This document shows, one piece after another, positions 43,005 to 52,087 of a DNA stretch of 64,000 nucleotides. The DNA is from G963678445 sp963678445 (GTDB taxonomy: Bacteria; Hydrogenedentota; Hydrogenedentia; Hydrogenedentales; G963678445), in contig OY782877.1 in the NCBI GenBank assembly GCA_963678445.1, positions 62,001 to 126,000 of the forward strand. Direction: 5' to 3'. Position 1 is the stretch's first letter, and each line of letters starts with the position of its first letter. A program made the position numbers and the translations under genes. A model generated the notes under the pieces. The model was not told the DNA's origin. It did not search any database and saw nothing but the letters and a program-made list of their open reading frames with translations.

Positions 43005-43074
43005 AAATCGTCTTGCATATAGGGCCATAGTATAAGCTTACAAGCTGTTAAAACATGCGGAAGGGGTCTTTTTC

Positions 43075-44463
43075 TTGAAAGCGCGGGTGCTCTTACTGGA
43101 TGATGAATCCAGTATTTTAGAAATACTAGGGCAGTTTTTATCTGAAGAGGGATATGACTGTACCCAGACGACATCTGCGTTGAAGGCGTTGGAGTATCTG
43201 CATACCCGGGAATATGATCTGCTTATCACGGATCTCAAAATGCCGGAGATGCATGGTATCGAGGTGGTGCAGAAGGCAAAAATAGAACGTCCGTATCTGG
43301 CGGTAATTGTTGTGACGGCGCTGATGGATGTGACCAATGCCGTAGACGCTATGCGTGCTGGGGCGGATGACTATTTACTCAAGCCGTTTAATCTGGGTGA
43401 AATCTCCGTTGCCGTGGAGAAAGTACTCGACCGACGGCGTCTGGTTATTGAAAACCAACTGTATCAGCATAGACTGGAAGAAAGCGTCCGGGAGGCTACC
43501 GTCGATCTGGAACGCACCAACCGGGAACTGAGTGAAACCAAGGAATACCTTGAAAGTCTTCTGGACAGCTCGGTAGACGCCATCCTTACCTTTGATGCGC
43601 AGGGCGCGGTCACCTACGCCAATAATGGCGCCTTGCAGATGCTGGGCTATCATCACAGCCACGAACTACTCGCGCGTCCTATGGACACCATCTTGTGTGG
43701 GGGCGCAGAGGAAATGCGGCATATCCATCGCCTTTTGACCTTGCAACGACGTATGCAGAACTATGAGACTGAACTGCATCATCAACAAGGCAGCAGCCTT
43801 ATCCCCGCCAATATTTCCTTCTCGCAAGTGAGAAAACCCGATGGGGACCAGATATCTACTTTAGCGATCTGCAAAGACATCACCGAACAAAAACGCCTTG
43901 AAAGCCAGTTGAAAGAGATGTCGATCAAGGACAGCTTGACCAGTCTCTACAACCAACGCTATTTCTACGACCGCCTCGAAGCAGAAATTGAGCGCGCACG
44001 CCGTCAGGATCATCCCCTTTCCCTGCTCCTGTTCGATGTAGATTTGTTTAAAACCTACAACGACTGCCATGGGCATCTGGAAGGTGATCGCGTCCTGAAA
44101 ACTGTAGGGCAAGTGGTGATTGAATGCACACGTGAACATGTGGATATCGGATTTCGCTATGGTGGCGATGAATTCACCGTTATTCTGCCTGAAGCGGATG
44201 AAGAACAGGCCCTCAATATCGCGGAGCGTATCCGCAAAACCTTCGAAGAAAAACACTTTGATCACCTCACCTTGAGTGTCGGCCTGATGTCATACAAAAA
44301 AGGCAGCTCTTTACGCTCCTTCATACGCTTTACCGACGCAATGATGTATGATGCAAAACGTTCAGGAGGTAACCGAGTCTTCGTTTTTCGACCTGACAGC
44401 AGCAGTGCTGCGACAGATGACTTGGTTGACAGTAATCCGGAAAAAAGAAAGGTACAACCGTGA
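43075..44463 (+). CDS. Response regulator diguanylate cyclase (REC-PAS-GGDEF)
   Basis: A 462-residue signalling enzyme. The receiver (residues 1-120) has acceptor D53 in LLITDLKMPEM and Lys in YLLKPF. A coiled coil and a PAS domain (about 160-275) follow, then a GGDEF domain with an intact YGGDEF at 362-367. The autoinhibitory RxxD site upstream is not intact. It should make c-di-GMP when phosphorylated. The start is TTG at 43075, with AAGGGG about eight bases upstream. Its stop overlaps the next gene's GTG start, so they are coupled. Its position after pseudopilin genes suggests control of pilus function, but that is inference. Confidence 0.88.
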   Translation: MKARVLLLDDESSILEILGQFLSEEGYDCTQTTSALKALEYLHTREYDLLITDLKMPEMHGIEVVQKAKIERPYLAVIVVTALMDVTNAVDAMRAGADDYLLKPFNLGEISVAVEKVLDRRRLVIENQLYQHRLEESVREATVDLERTNRELSETKEYLESLLDSSVDAILTFDAQGAVTYANNGALQMLGYHHSHELLARPMDTILCGGAEEMRHIHRLLTLQRRMQNYETELHHQQGSSLIPANISFSQVRKPDGDQISTLAICKDITEQKRLESQLKEMSIKDSLTSLYNQRYFYDRLEAEIERARRQDHPLSLLLFDVDLFKTYNDCHGHLEGDRVLKTVGQVVIECTREHVDIGFRYGGDEFTVILPEADEEQALNIAERIRKTFEEKHFDHLTLSVGLMSYKKGSSLRSFIRFTDAMMYDAKRSGGNRVFVFRPDSSSAATDDLVDSNPEKRKVQP

Positions 44464-45272
44464 AGTTTGGTATTTGCAATGAGATTTTCAAGGAATGGAA
44501 CGACATTGAGCGGACGATCAACTATGTAAAAGAAGTGGGCTATGATGGACTGGAAATCGCTCCGTTCACCTTGAGTCAGTATGTAACGGATATCTCAGAC
44601 CAAACTCGTAAAGATATTGTAAAATATGCGGCTGCAGCCGATTTGGATATCCTGGGTATCCATTGGGTATTCGTAGGGCCAGAAGGTGTACATCTGACGA
44701 ATCCGGATAAAGCCGTGCGTGACTTCACCACGCAATACATGATCGATCTTGTGCGTTTCTGTGGTGACATTGGCGGCAAAGTCATTATCTTCGGTTCGCC
44801 CAAACAACGTAATGTGGGCCGTGACGTCACCTATAACCAAGCCTTGGACTATGCCTGCGACATCTTTGGCAAGGCCATGCCCGCCTGTGAAGAATATGGG
44901 GTAACCATTTGCATGGAACAGCTCACCCATTGGGAGACCAACTTCTGCCAGACGCCTGCGGAAACCGCCGAATTGATTGATCGAATTAACCATCCCAATT
45001 TCCAGCTTTTGCTCGACGTAAAAGCCATGTCCTTCCTACAAAAGGACCGGCCGGAAGTTATCCGGGAATATGCAAAATATCTGAAGCATTTCCACGCCAA
45101 CGATGCCAATCTGAATGGACCCGGTTGGGGTGATGTGGATTTTGGCCCCATCTTCCAGGCGCTGAAAGACATCAACTATCAGGATTATGTATCTGTTGAG
45201 GTTTTCAATTTTGAGCCTGGTCCCGAAGCCATCGCGACACGCAGTCTGGAATACATGAAACAATTCGTGTAA
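44460..45272 (+). CDS. Sugar phosphate isomerase/epimerase (xylose isomerase-like TIM barrel)
   Basis: A 270-residue AP-endonuclease-2/xylose-isomerase-like barrel. Metal-ligand candidates are Glu in VTICMEQLTHWE, Asp in LLLDVKAM, His in KHFHANDANL and Glu in YVSVEVFNFEPG. The N-terminus MKFGICNEIFKEW and GYDGLEIAPF are typical of hydroxypyruvate-isomerase or sugar-epimerase relatives. The start is GTG at 44460, overlapping the cyclase stop (GTGA), with AAAGG upstream. A strong terminator follows. Sharing an operon with a diguanylate cyclase is odd and may be accidental. Confidence 0.8.
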   Translation: MKFGICNEIFKEWNDIERTINYVKEVGYDGLEIAPFTLSQYVTDISDQTRKDIVKYAAAADLDILGIHWVFVGPEGVHLTNPDKAVRDFTTQYMIDLVRFCGDIGGKVIIFGSPKQRNVGRDVTYNQALDYACDIFGKAMPACEEYGVTICMEQLTHWETNFCQTPAETAELIDRINHPNFQLLLDVKAMSFLQKDRPEVIREYAKYLKHFHANDANLNGPGWGDVDFGPIFQALKDINYQDYVSVEVFNFEPGPEAIATRSLEYMKQFV

Positions 45273-45297
45273 TTCACGCATGATAGTTTGATTCCTC

Positions 45298-45328
45298 TCC
45301 CATGAATGCATTCATGGGAGTTTTTTTA
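45298..45328 (+). terminator. Intrinsic terminator after the isomerase gene
   Basis: CTCCCATGAATG and CATTCATGGGAG form a perfect 24-base palindrome (45298-45321) followed by seven T. Confidence 0.93.
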
Positions 45329-45366
45329 CGCGCACATAAATGTCATTACATTTAGTCATGATAAAC

Positions 45367-45407
45367 TTGACATATTTTAGCAATTTATCTTATCCTTTGA
45401 GTATAAT
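45367..45407 (+). promoter_or_regulatory. Promoter region of the fructan operon regulator
   Basis: A consensus TTGACA (45367-45372) is followed 18 bases later by TATCCT, and further on by a consensus TATAAT (45402-45407). The two consensus boxes are too far apart to pair, so the exact promoter is uncertain. Confidence 0.4.
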
Positions 45408-45448
45408 ACGATTCTAAACAGGGCCTACTGCTTTCGATAGGAGATGAG

Positions 45449-46552
45449 GTGGCTACGGATACGCGAGAAGTAAAACACGCCGTTGTACGGGAAAAAATAC
45501 GGAGTGAAATCCAGGGGGGTACATATCGCCATGGCGATCGCTTACCCACGGAAACAGAATTATGTCAGCGGTTCCATGTTTCCCGACCTACCGTAGGGCG
45601 TGCCTTGTCTGAACTACAACGTGAGGGGCTGGTAGAACGTATCGCTGGCTCAGGAACCTATGTTCAATTGCCAGAGACGTCCAAAGATCTGGGCCTGCTG
45701 GGGCTGGTGATCCCCAGTTTGGGTGAAACGGAAATCTTCGAGCCTATCTGCGGACAAATGGCGGAGGCGGCAGGCAAACAGGGCCTGACATTGCTGTGGG
45801 GGGCCTCAGGAAGGGGACCGTCGCAACAAAATGGCGAAGAAGCAAAACACTTATGTCACAGCTATATTGAGCAGGACGTAAAAGGGGTTTTCTTTGCGCC
45901 ACTGGAATTTGACCCGAATCAGGAAAGGGTTAATCTTGATATCGTTCAGTTGTTGAACGATGCTCATATTCCCATGGTGCTTCTTGACCGCGATCTACAT
46001 CCCTTCCCCTACCGCAGCGGCTACGATCTGGTGGGAGTAAACAACTATAGGGCGGGATACTTGCTTACCCAGCATCTACTCCGGTGTGGTGCGCAACGGG
46101 TAGACTTCGTGATGCGCTCTTTCTCCGCCCCCACGGTAGAACGGCGTATTGCAGGATATCGTGAAGCGCTACTGCAGGCAGATATCCCCTACTCACCATC
46201 CTGGGTACATTGTGGCGACCCCGACGATGCAGGCTTTGTAAGCGCTTTGTGCAACATGGATGCCACTGGCATGATCTGTGCAAACGATGCCACTGCGGCC
46301 AGTCTGATTACCACGTTGGACACCTTGGGAAAAACCGTACCGGAAGATGTACGCGTGGCTGGATTTGATGATGTGAAATACGCCAAACACCTCCGTTCTC
46401 CCCTGACCACTATGCGCCAACCCTGCCGTGCATTGGGAGAAATCGCAATGGAAACTATGCTGAACCGTATCTCAAACCCTGATGTCGCGCCGCGGCATAT
46501 TCAACTTGAATGTGAACTAATTGTGCGTGCTTCCTGTGGAGCAACGCTATAA
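45449..46552 (+). CDS. GntR-type winged-helix/LacI-type sensor chimeric transcription regulator
   Basis: A 367-residue regulator. Residues 1-75 are a GntR winged helix (GDRLPTETELCQRFHVSRPT, then ELQREGLVERIAGSGTYV). Residues 80-365 are a LacI/ribose-binding-type effector domain (GLLGLVIPSLGETEIF, GVNNYRAGYLL, CANDATAASLI, VAGFDDVKYA). This layout is that of AraR-type repressors, which release DNA on sugar binding. Two fructanase genes follow, the first only 74 bases away, so a fructose- or sucrose-like effector is a reasonable guess. The start is GTG at 45449, five to six bases after AGGAG. Confidence 0.87.
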   Translation: MATDTREVKHAVVREKIRSEIQGGTYRHGDRLPTETELCQRFHVSRPTVGRALSELQREGLVERIAGSGTYVQLPETSKDLGLLGLVIPSLGETEIFEPICGQMAEAAGKQGLTLLWGASGRGPSQQNGEEAKHLCHSYIEQDVKGVFFAPLEFDPNQERVNLDIVQLLNDAHIPMVLLDRDLHPFPYRSGYDLVGVNNYRAGYLLTQHLLRCGAQRVDFVMRSFSAPTVERRIAGYREALLQADIPYSPSWVHCGDPDDAGFVSALCNMDATGMICANDATAASLITTLDTLGKTVPEDVRVAGFDDVKYAKHLRSPLTTMRQPCRALGEIAMETMLNRISNPDVAPRHIQLECELIVRASCGATL

Positions 46553-46626
46553 AAAACCATACTCCGCGTCCACATCCAAAACGGATGCAATGATCTGGGC
46601 TGCAATTAAAAAGGAAGGTTGGGAAA

Positions 46627-48786
46627 ATGACCTATCTAAAATCCACTCTTTGTGTACTCTTCTTTCTACTCATAGGGATGCTCCATGCATCGGCTCTGGA
46701 CGATATCGTCATTGCGGATTTCGAGGGAGCGGATTATGGCGACTGGAAGGTTTTTGGCAAGGCCTTTGGCAACGCACCCGCCAAAGGAACCCTGCCCAAT
46801 CAAATGCCGGTAACGGGCTTTGAGGGAGAGGGTCTGGTCAATTCCTTCAAACCTGATGACCAGGCTATAGGACGCTTGTGTTCGCCCGAATTCGTTATTG
46901 AGCGCCCGTTTATTACGTTCCTGATAGGCGGTGGCGAAAGCAAGAAATCATTGTGTCTGAACTTACGCGTCAATCGGAATATTGTACGTACCGCCACAGG
47001 CACACAGCGCAATCAAGGAGGGAGCGAAGCACTACATTGGGGACAATGGGACGTTTCAGACTTAGCGGGTCAATCGGCGACTATTGAAATCGTAGATCAG
47101 CATGACGGTGGATGGGGACATATCACCGTAGATCAGATTGTACAGACTGACCAGCCGGTGTTAGTAACGAAGAAGCGCACGTTGACCGTAAATCAGCGCT
47201 ATCTCAACCTTCCGGTGAAAACGGGTGCGCCTAAGAAATGGGTGCGCTTGTTGCACAATGACAAACTCTTACGGGAATTCGATATTGAGTTGTGTGCAGA
47301 AGAGCCGTCCTTCTGGGTCTTCCTGGATCTCGAAGCTTTCCGTAATGAAACCCTGACGTTAACGTTGGACAAGGTAGAAAGAGGAGAAAGCAAGGATTTC
47401 GACGCTATTACCCTTTCCGACAGTCTCATCGGCGGTGAAAATATGTACCAGGAAAAGGATCGTCCACAATTCCACTTTTCGTCGAAACGCGGTTGGCTCA
47501 ATGACCCCAACGGACTGGTCTACCACAAAGGTGAATATCACCTTTTCTATCAGCACAACCCCTATGGTTGGCATTGGGGAAACATGACTTGGGGACATGC
47601 GGTAAGCAAGGACTTGGTGCATTGGAACGAATTGGGCGATGCTATCCATCCGGATGAACTGGGCACGATCTTCTCTGGCTCGGCCATCATCGATGCCGCC
47701 AACACAACGGGCTTTAAAACGGGCGAAGAAGATCCCCTGGTCTGCATCTACACCTATGCTGGTGACCTCACCCCCTGGTCCAAAGACCAACCCTTTACCC
47801 AAGGGCTGGCCTACAGCAATGACCGGGGACGCACCTTTACCGTCTACGAAGGAAATCCTGTACAAGGGAACATACGTGGCGCTAACCGTGATCCCAAAGT
47901 GTTCTGGCATGCAGAATCGGAGCAATGGGTAGTTGCGCTATATACAGATCAAAGTTTCATAGCCTTTCTCACCTCACCCGATCTGAAATCGTGGGAACTG
48001 CAAAGCGAGCTGAAATGCTTCGACGAATGTCCTGAATTGTTTTCGTTGCCGGTGGATGGCGATAAAAATAACCAGAAGTGGGTACTCTACGGTGGTAAAT
48101 GCGATTACTACATTGGCGACTTCGATGGCAAAAAATTCACCCCAGAAACGGAGGTGTTACACCTGAATCGTGGCAATTGCTTCTATGCCTCGCAGACCTA
48201 CAACAACATCCCGGAACAAGACGGACGGCGTGTCTTGATTGGGTGGGGGCAGGTCGAATTTCCGGGAATGCCCTTCAACCAGATGATGGATTTCCCCGTA
48301 GTCCTGACGTTGCGTAGTACAAATGAAGGCATACGCATGTTTGCGGAACCTGTGGAAGAAATCAGTAATCTGTATGCCAAAGAACACCGCTGGATGGATG
48401 AAACGCTGAAGGAAGATAATAACCCATTGACAGAGCTGCAAGGCGACTTGTTCGATATCGAGGCGGAACTCGAAGTGTGCAAAGCGAAAACGATTGAATT
48501 TCTCATCCGTGGCATCCCGGTGAGCTATGACGTCGCCACACAAACGCTGACCTGCCAGGGAATGCACGCAGCACTTCCTGCAGATGATGGCAGGATTCAC
48601 CTGCGCCTGCTCGTTGATCGGGCATCCATCGAAATCTTCGGCAACCATGGCTACGTCTACATGCCCATGAAGGCCCGTTTCGACGACAAAAACAAAACGC
48701 TTGCCCTGTCTGCGAAGGACGGCGCGGCCCATATCCAAACTCTTGCCTTACGAGAGTTGAATTCCGCATGGAAAACCGCAGAATAG
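46627..48786 (+). CDS. Secreted GH32 fructanase (levanase/inulinase-like), copy 1
   Basis: A 719-residue exported enzyme. A signal peptide (residues 1-23) is followed by a beta-sandwich of about 170 residues (IVIADFEGADYGDWKVFGKAF, GLVNSF, LIGGG), the extra N-terminal module often found on GH32 levanases, and then the five-bladed propeller. Nucleophile D293 lies in GWLNDPNGLVYH; NRDPK is the transition-state motif; E467 in FDECPELFSLP is the acid/base. A C-terminal sandwich (VDRASIEIFGNHGYVYM) closes it. It cleaves beta-fructosides in the periplasm or outside. No transporter or fructokinase is adjacent. Confidence 0.92.
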   Translation: MTYLKSTLCVLFFLLIGMLHASALDDIVIADFEGADYGDWKVFGKAFGNAPAKGTLPNQMPVTGFEGEGLVNSFKPDDQAIGRLCSPEFVIERPFITFLIGGGESKKSLCLNLRVNRNIVRTATGTQRNQGGSEALHWGQWDVSDLAGQSATIEIVDQHDGGWGHITVDQIVQTDQPVLVTKKRTLTVNQRYLNLPVKTGAPKKWVRLLHNDKLLREFDIELCAEEPSFWVFLDLEAFRNETLTLTLDKVERGESKDFDAITLSDSLIGGENMYQEKDRPQFHFSSKRGWLNDPNGLVYHKGEYHLFYQHNPYGWHWGNMTWGHAVSKDLVHWNELGDAIHPDELGTIFSGSAIIDAANTTGFKTGEEDPLVCIYTYAGDLTPWSKDQPFTQGLAYSNDRGRTFTVYEGNPVQGNIRGANRDPKVFWHAESEQWVVALYTDQSFIAFLTSPDLKSWELQSELKCFDECPELFSLPVDGDKNNQKWVLYGGKCDYYIGDFDGKKFTPETEVLHLNRGNCFYASQTYNNIPEQDGRRVLIGWGQVEFPGMPFNQMMDFPVVLTLRSTNEGIRMFAEPVEEISNLYAKEHRWMDETLKEDNNPLTELQGDLFDIEAELEVCKAKTIEFLIRGIPVSYDVATQTLTCQGMHAALPADDGRIHLRLLVDRASIEIFGNHGYVYMPMKARFDDKNKTLALSAKDGAAHIQTLALRELNSAWKTAE

Positions 48787-48800
48787 CGTCTTTAAATAAA

Positions 48801-48851
48801 CTTACATGAAAGTATACGCCAAGACATCTTGGTTACATTACTTCATGTAAG
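48801..48851. promoter_or_regulatory. Inverted repeat between the two fructanase genes
   Basis: CTTACATGAA (48801-48810) and TTCATGTAAG (48842-48851) are perfect 10-bp arms, with an inner CCAAGACATCTTGG palindrome. TTACATTACTTCATG followed by ATAAACTT resembles a stretch upstream of the regulator (about 45346-45370), so both may bind the GntR-LacI regulator. Confidence 0.4.
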
Positions 48852-48863
48852 ATAAACTTATAC

Positions 48864-48899
48864 GTGGCCCAGAAATCACGACCAAGTGACCTGGGCCAC
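48864..48899 (+). terminator. Hairpin after the first fructanase gene
   Basis: GTGGCCCAG (48864-48872) pairs with CTGGGCCAC (48891-48899), with an inner TCAC/GTGA stem. No T-run follows, so it may be an attenuator or a repeat relative rather than a classic terminator. Confidence 0.4.
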
Positions 48900-48966
48900 A
48901 CCTATTCATTAGCCTGCACAAACACAGCGAGATGCTGCTTTTGACGACGACTTGGAGGTTGCTAGT

Positions 48967-51132
48967 ATGAGACATATAAGATTCGTTGCTTTTATACTGC
49001 TTGTTTCAGGAATAAGCATGTTTTCGGCAGTGGCGTTAGACGATATTGTCATTGCTGATTTTGAAGGAAGCGACTATGGCGAATGGAAGGCTTTCGGGAA
49101 GGCCTTTGGCAATGCGCCAGGAAGCGGAAGCTTCCCGGGGCAGATGCCCGTAACAGGCTTCAACGGAAAGGGGCTAGTCAATTCGTGCAATCCCGATTCC
49201 CAGGCCATAGGACGCCTGTGCTCACCAAAGTTTATTATCAAACGTCCATTCATTGTCTTTTTGGTTGGGGGCGGCGAACACAAAGAGCGACTATGCGTCA
49301 ACCTGCGGGTGAATCGGCGTATCGTGCGCACCGCCACAGGCTTTCATAAGCATGCAGGCGGCACAGAAGAGCTGCATTGGCGGCAATGGGACGTTTCGGA
49401 TTTGCAAGGTCAGCCAGCCATAATCGAAATCCTGGATCAACACACCGGAAGATGGGGACATATTACCGTGGATCACATTGTTCAAACAGAAAATGCTGTA
49501 TTGGAAAATAATACCCGTGAACTAAAGGTGGCAAAGCGCTATCTGAATATACCTGTAAAAACAGGCGCGCCTAAAAAATGGATGCGCTTGTTGCAAAACG
49601 GAAAACTTATACGTGAACTCGATATTGAATTGTGCGCCGACGCTCCTTCATTCTGGGCCTTTATGGATATGGAGCAATTTCAAGGGGAGAATCTGACCGT
49701 AACGCTGGAGGGAGTGGAACGGGGAGAAACAAAGGACTTTGACGCCATCACGCTTTCCGACACCATCATAGGTGGCGAGAATATGTACCAAGAGACGGAT
49801 CGGCCGCAGTTTCACTTTACTTCAAAACGCGGCTGGCTCAATGACCCCAACGGGCTGGTCTACTACAATGGGGAATACCATCTGTTCTATCAGCATTCCC
49901 CCTGTAGCTGGAATGGAAGTGATGCCCATAAAACCTGGGGGCATGCCATCAGTACCGATTTAGTGCATTGGGAGGAATTGGACGACGCGCTGCATCCGGA
50001 TGCGTTGGGCTCCATCTGGTCCGGCTCGGCCATCATTGACAAAAACAATACCACGGGTTTTAAGACGGGCGAAGAAGCCCCCATGGTCTGCATATACACC
50101 TCAGCAGGCGGTCTTTCCCCCTGGGCTAAAGACAAGCCGTTCACGCAAAGCCTAGCGTATAGCAATGATCGGGGACGCAACTTTACAATCTACGAAGGAA
50201 ATCCTGTACTGGAGAATCTAAAAAGCTACAATCGCGATCCCAAAGTATTCTGGCATGAAGAAACGAAACAATGGGTCATCGTTTTGTACATGGATGCAGG
50301 CGTCATGGGTTTCTTCACCTCCCCCGATCTGAAATCATGGAACTTGCAGAGCGAACTAAAATGCTTCGACGAATGCCCTGAATTGTTTTCACTGCCCATA
50401 GATGGGGATAAGAACAATCAGAAATGGGTGTTGTATGGTGGCAAATGCGACTACTACATCGGCGAATTCGACGGTAAAAAATTTACTCCGGAAAGTGAGG
50501 TGTTACACCTGAACCGCGGCAATTGTTTCTATGCATCGCAAACGTTCAACAACATTCCGGAAGAAGACGGACGTCGTATCCAGATTACCTGGGGACGCGT
50601 CGAATTTCCCGGTATGCCCTTCAACCAGATGATGGATTTCCCCGTGGTCCTGACGTTGCGTAGTACGAATGAAGGCATACGTATGTTTGCAGAGCCCGTG
50701 GAAGAAATCAAAAATCTGTATGCCAAAGAACATCGCTGGATGGATGAGGCGCTGGACGCAAACAACAACCCATTGGCACAACTGCAAGGCGAGTTGTTCG
50801 ATATCGAGGCAGAAATCGAAGTGGGCAAAGAAAAAACAATTGAGTTCCTTGTACGCGGCATCCCGGTTAGCTACGACGTCGCGACGCAGACACTGGCTTG
50901 CGAGGAAATGCGTGCAGCCTTGCCCGCAAGCGATGGGAAGATTCACTTGCGCCTGCTCGTTGATCGGAGCTCCATCGAAATCTTCGGCAACCATGGCTAC
51001 GCATACATGCCCATGAAAGCCCGTTTCGACGATGCAAACAAAACGCTTGCCCTCTCCGCGAAGGACGGCGAGGCCCATATCCAAAGCCTTTCCGTGCGGG
51101 AACTAAACTCCGCCTGGAAAACAAATCAATAA
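48967..51132 (+). CDS. Secreted GH32 fructanase, copy 2 (tandem paralogue)
   Basis: A 721-residue paralogue of the preceding gene, with the same order: signal peptide, N-terminal sandwich (IVIADFEGSDYGEWKAFGKAF), propeller and C-terminal sandwich. The nucleophile D293 is at the same residue number as in copy 1, and the acid/base is E469 in FDECPELFSLP. NRDPK is kept. The main differences are near the active-site rim: copy 1 has HNPYGWHWGNMTWGHA where copy 2 has HSPCSWNGSDAHKTWGHA, so substrate range may differ. The ATG at 48967 has GGAGG eight bases upstream. A terminator follows at 51154. Confidence 0.92.
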   Translation: MRHIRFVAFILLVSGISMFSAVALDDIVIADFEGSDYGEWKAFGKAFGNAPGSGSFPGQMPVTGFNGKGLVNSCNPDSQAIGRLCSPKFIIKRPFIVFLVGGGEHKERLCVNLRVNRRIVRTATGFHKHAGGTEELHWRQWDVSDLQGQPAIIEILDQHTGRWGHITVDHIVQTENAVLENNTRELKVAKRYLNIPVKTGAPKKWMRLLQNGKLIRELDIELCADAPSFWAFMDMEQFQGENLTVTLEGVERGETKDFDAITLSDTIIGGENMYQETDRPQFHFTSKRGWLNDPNGLVYYNGEYHLFYQHSPCSWNGSDAHKTWGHAISTDLVHWEELDDALHPDALGSIWSGSAIIDKNNTTGFKTGEEAPMVCIYTSAGGLSPWAKDKPFTQSLAYSNDRGRNFTIYEGNPVLENLKSYNRDPKVFWHEETKQWVIVLYMDAGVMGFFTSPDLKSWNLQSELKCFDECPELFSLPIDGDKNNQKWVLYGGKCDYYIGEFDGKKFTPESEVLHLNRGNCFYASQTFNNIPEEDGRRIQITWGRVEFPGMPFNQMMDFPVVLTLRSTNEGIRMFAEPVEEIKNLYAKEHRWMDEALDANNNPLAQLQGELFDIEAEIEVGKEKTIEFLVRGIPVSYDVATQTLACEEMRAALPASDGKIHLRLLVDRSSIEIFGNHGYAYMPMKARFDDANKTLALSAKDGEAHIQSLSVRELNSAWKTNQ

Positions 51133-51153
51133 CCTAGTCTATAGTAAACACAT

Positions 51154-51189
51154 CCCCTCGTTTTCACGAGTTTCCGTGAGAACGAGGGG
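51154..51189. terminator. Terminator between convergent fructanase and M50-like genes
   Basis: CCCCTCGTTTTCACG (51154-51168) pairs with CGTGAGAACGAGGGG (51175-51189) with one mismatch. It lies between convergent genes and may serve both. Confidence 0.75.
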
Positions 51190-51235
51190 ATTCTACGAAT
51201 TAAAAGGCATTAAGAATACTGTATTTTCGTACGCC

Positions 51236-52072
51236 CTACCACTCCTTCTTCGTAGGAATCACGTAGACTTTTCTTCCTCCCTGCACTTCCTTCAAACGCT
51301 GTTTGAGCAATTTAGCATAGCGATATTCTCTTCTTATTTCCGCACGAGCTGCAGCACGACAACTCCAGCGCACAAGCACAAACAGCAATAGCATCTGCAA
51401 AATAAACAACACCCCGCCGATCATTATAGGGGAAATATCAAGATACTCAGCCAGTTGCATCAAATCGCTCTGAGTGGAATAGCCCATCACTTTAGGCGAT
51501 CGACCTGCCCGAAATATATCGCCCACCAATTCCAGTGGTGCATACAGACAACAGGCCGAACCTACAAGTCGAACAAACATGGCCTGTATCCAAGACGGTG
51601 TCCAAAAGAGGAGCGTCATAAACAACATAGAGCCCAAGCCAAAAATCAACGTAGCGTTATTGAGCCAACCAAAATATGCGGTGCTCAAAAAAAAGAACTC
51701 AAGGCCAAGAAGACAGGCACCCGGCCGCCATCGCAACGCGGCATAGTATAAAAGCACGCCCCATAAACAGCTTCCCAAGTAGCCAGCCAAAAGGATAAGA
51801 AGAAAGTTACCGCCGACACCAAATGTCACCCCTGCACCAGCTGGGGATATCGCATAGCCGAAGACACGCCCTCCCGTGAGCAGGGCAACCACTGCATGGG
51901 AGATCTCGTGGAAAGTAACCGCCATGACTTTCACTGGATTGAGTATCGGAAGAGCCCAAAGAAACAACACGATCACATAGGCCGACAATTGCAAATACAG
52001 CATGTGGTACCAATGGGTCTCAAATCGATGCTGAAGAGAACTTCTCCGTTCGCCATGCGAATGTCTTGACAT
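51236..52072 (-). CDS. M50-like integral membrane metallopeptidase
   Basis: A 278-residue protein with about six hydrophobic helices and an HExxH zinc motif inside the second (TFHEISHAVVALLTGGRVFG). This, with its polytopic topology, matches the M50B site-2-protease-like group. A typical second NPxxDG-type motif is not obvious, so activity is uncertain; PAGAGVTFG may form part of the site. A basic tail (RREYRYAKLLKQRLKEVQGG) faces the cytoplasm. It follows the DUF2330-like gene by 15 bases and is likely cotranscribed with it. Confidence 0.75.
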   Translation of the reverse strand: MSRHSHGERRSSLQHRFETHWYHMLYLQLSAYVIVLFLWALPILNPVKVMAVTFHEISHAVVALLTGGRVFGYAISPAGAGVTFGVGGNFLLILLAGYLGSCLWGVLLYYAALRWRPGACLLGLEFFFLSTAYFGWLNNATLIFGLGSMLFMTLLFWTPSWIQAMFVRLVGSACCLYAPLELVGDIFRAGRSPKVMGYSTQSDLMQLAEYLDISPIMIGGVLFILQMLLLFVLVRWSCRAAARAEIRREYRYAKLLKQRLKEVQGGRKVYVIPTKKEW

Positions 52073-52087
52073 ACTAAAATTTACTTT

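Noticed and set aside
42674..43174. Minus-strand open frame of 166 codons
   Set aside because: It covers the small membrane protein gene and the cyclase start on the other strand, both of which have ribosome sites.
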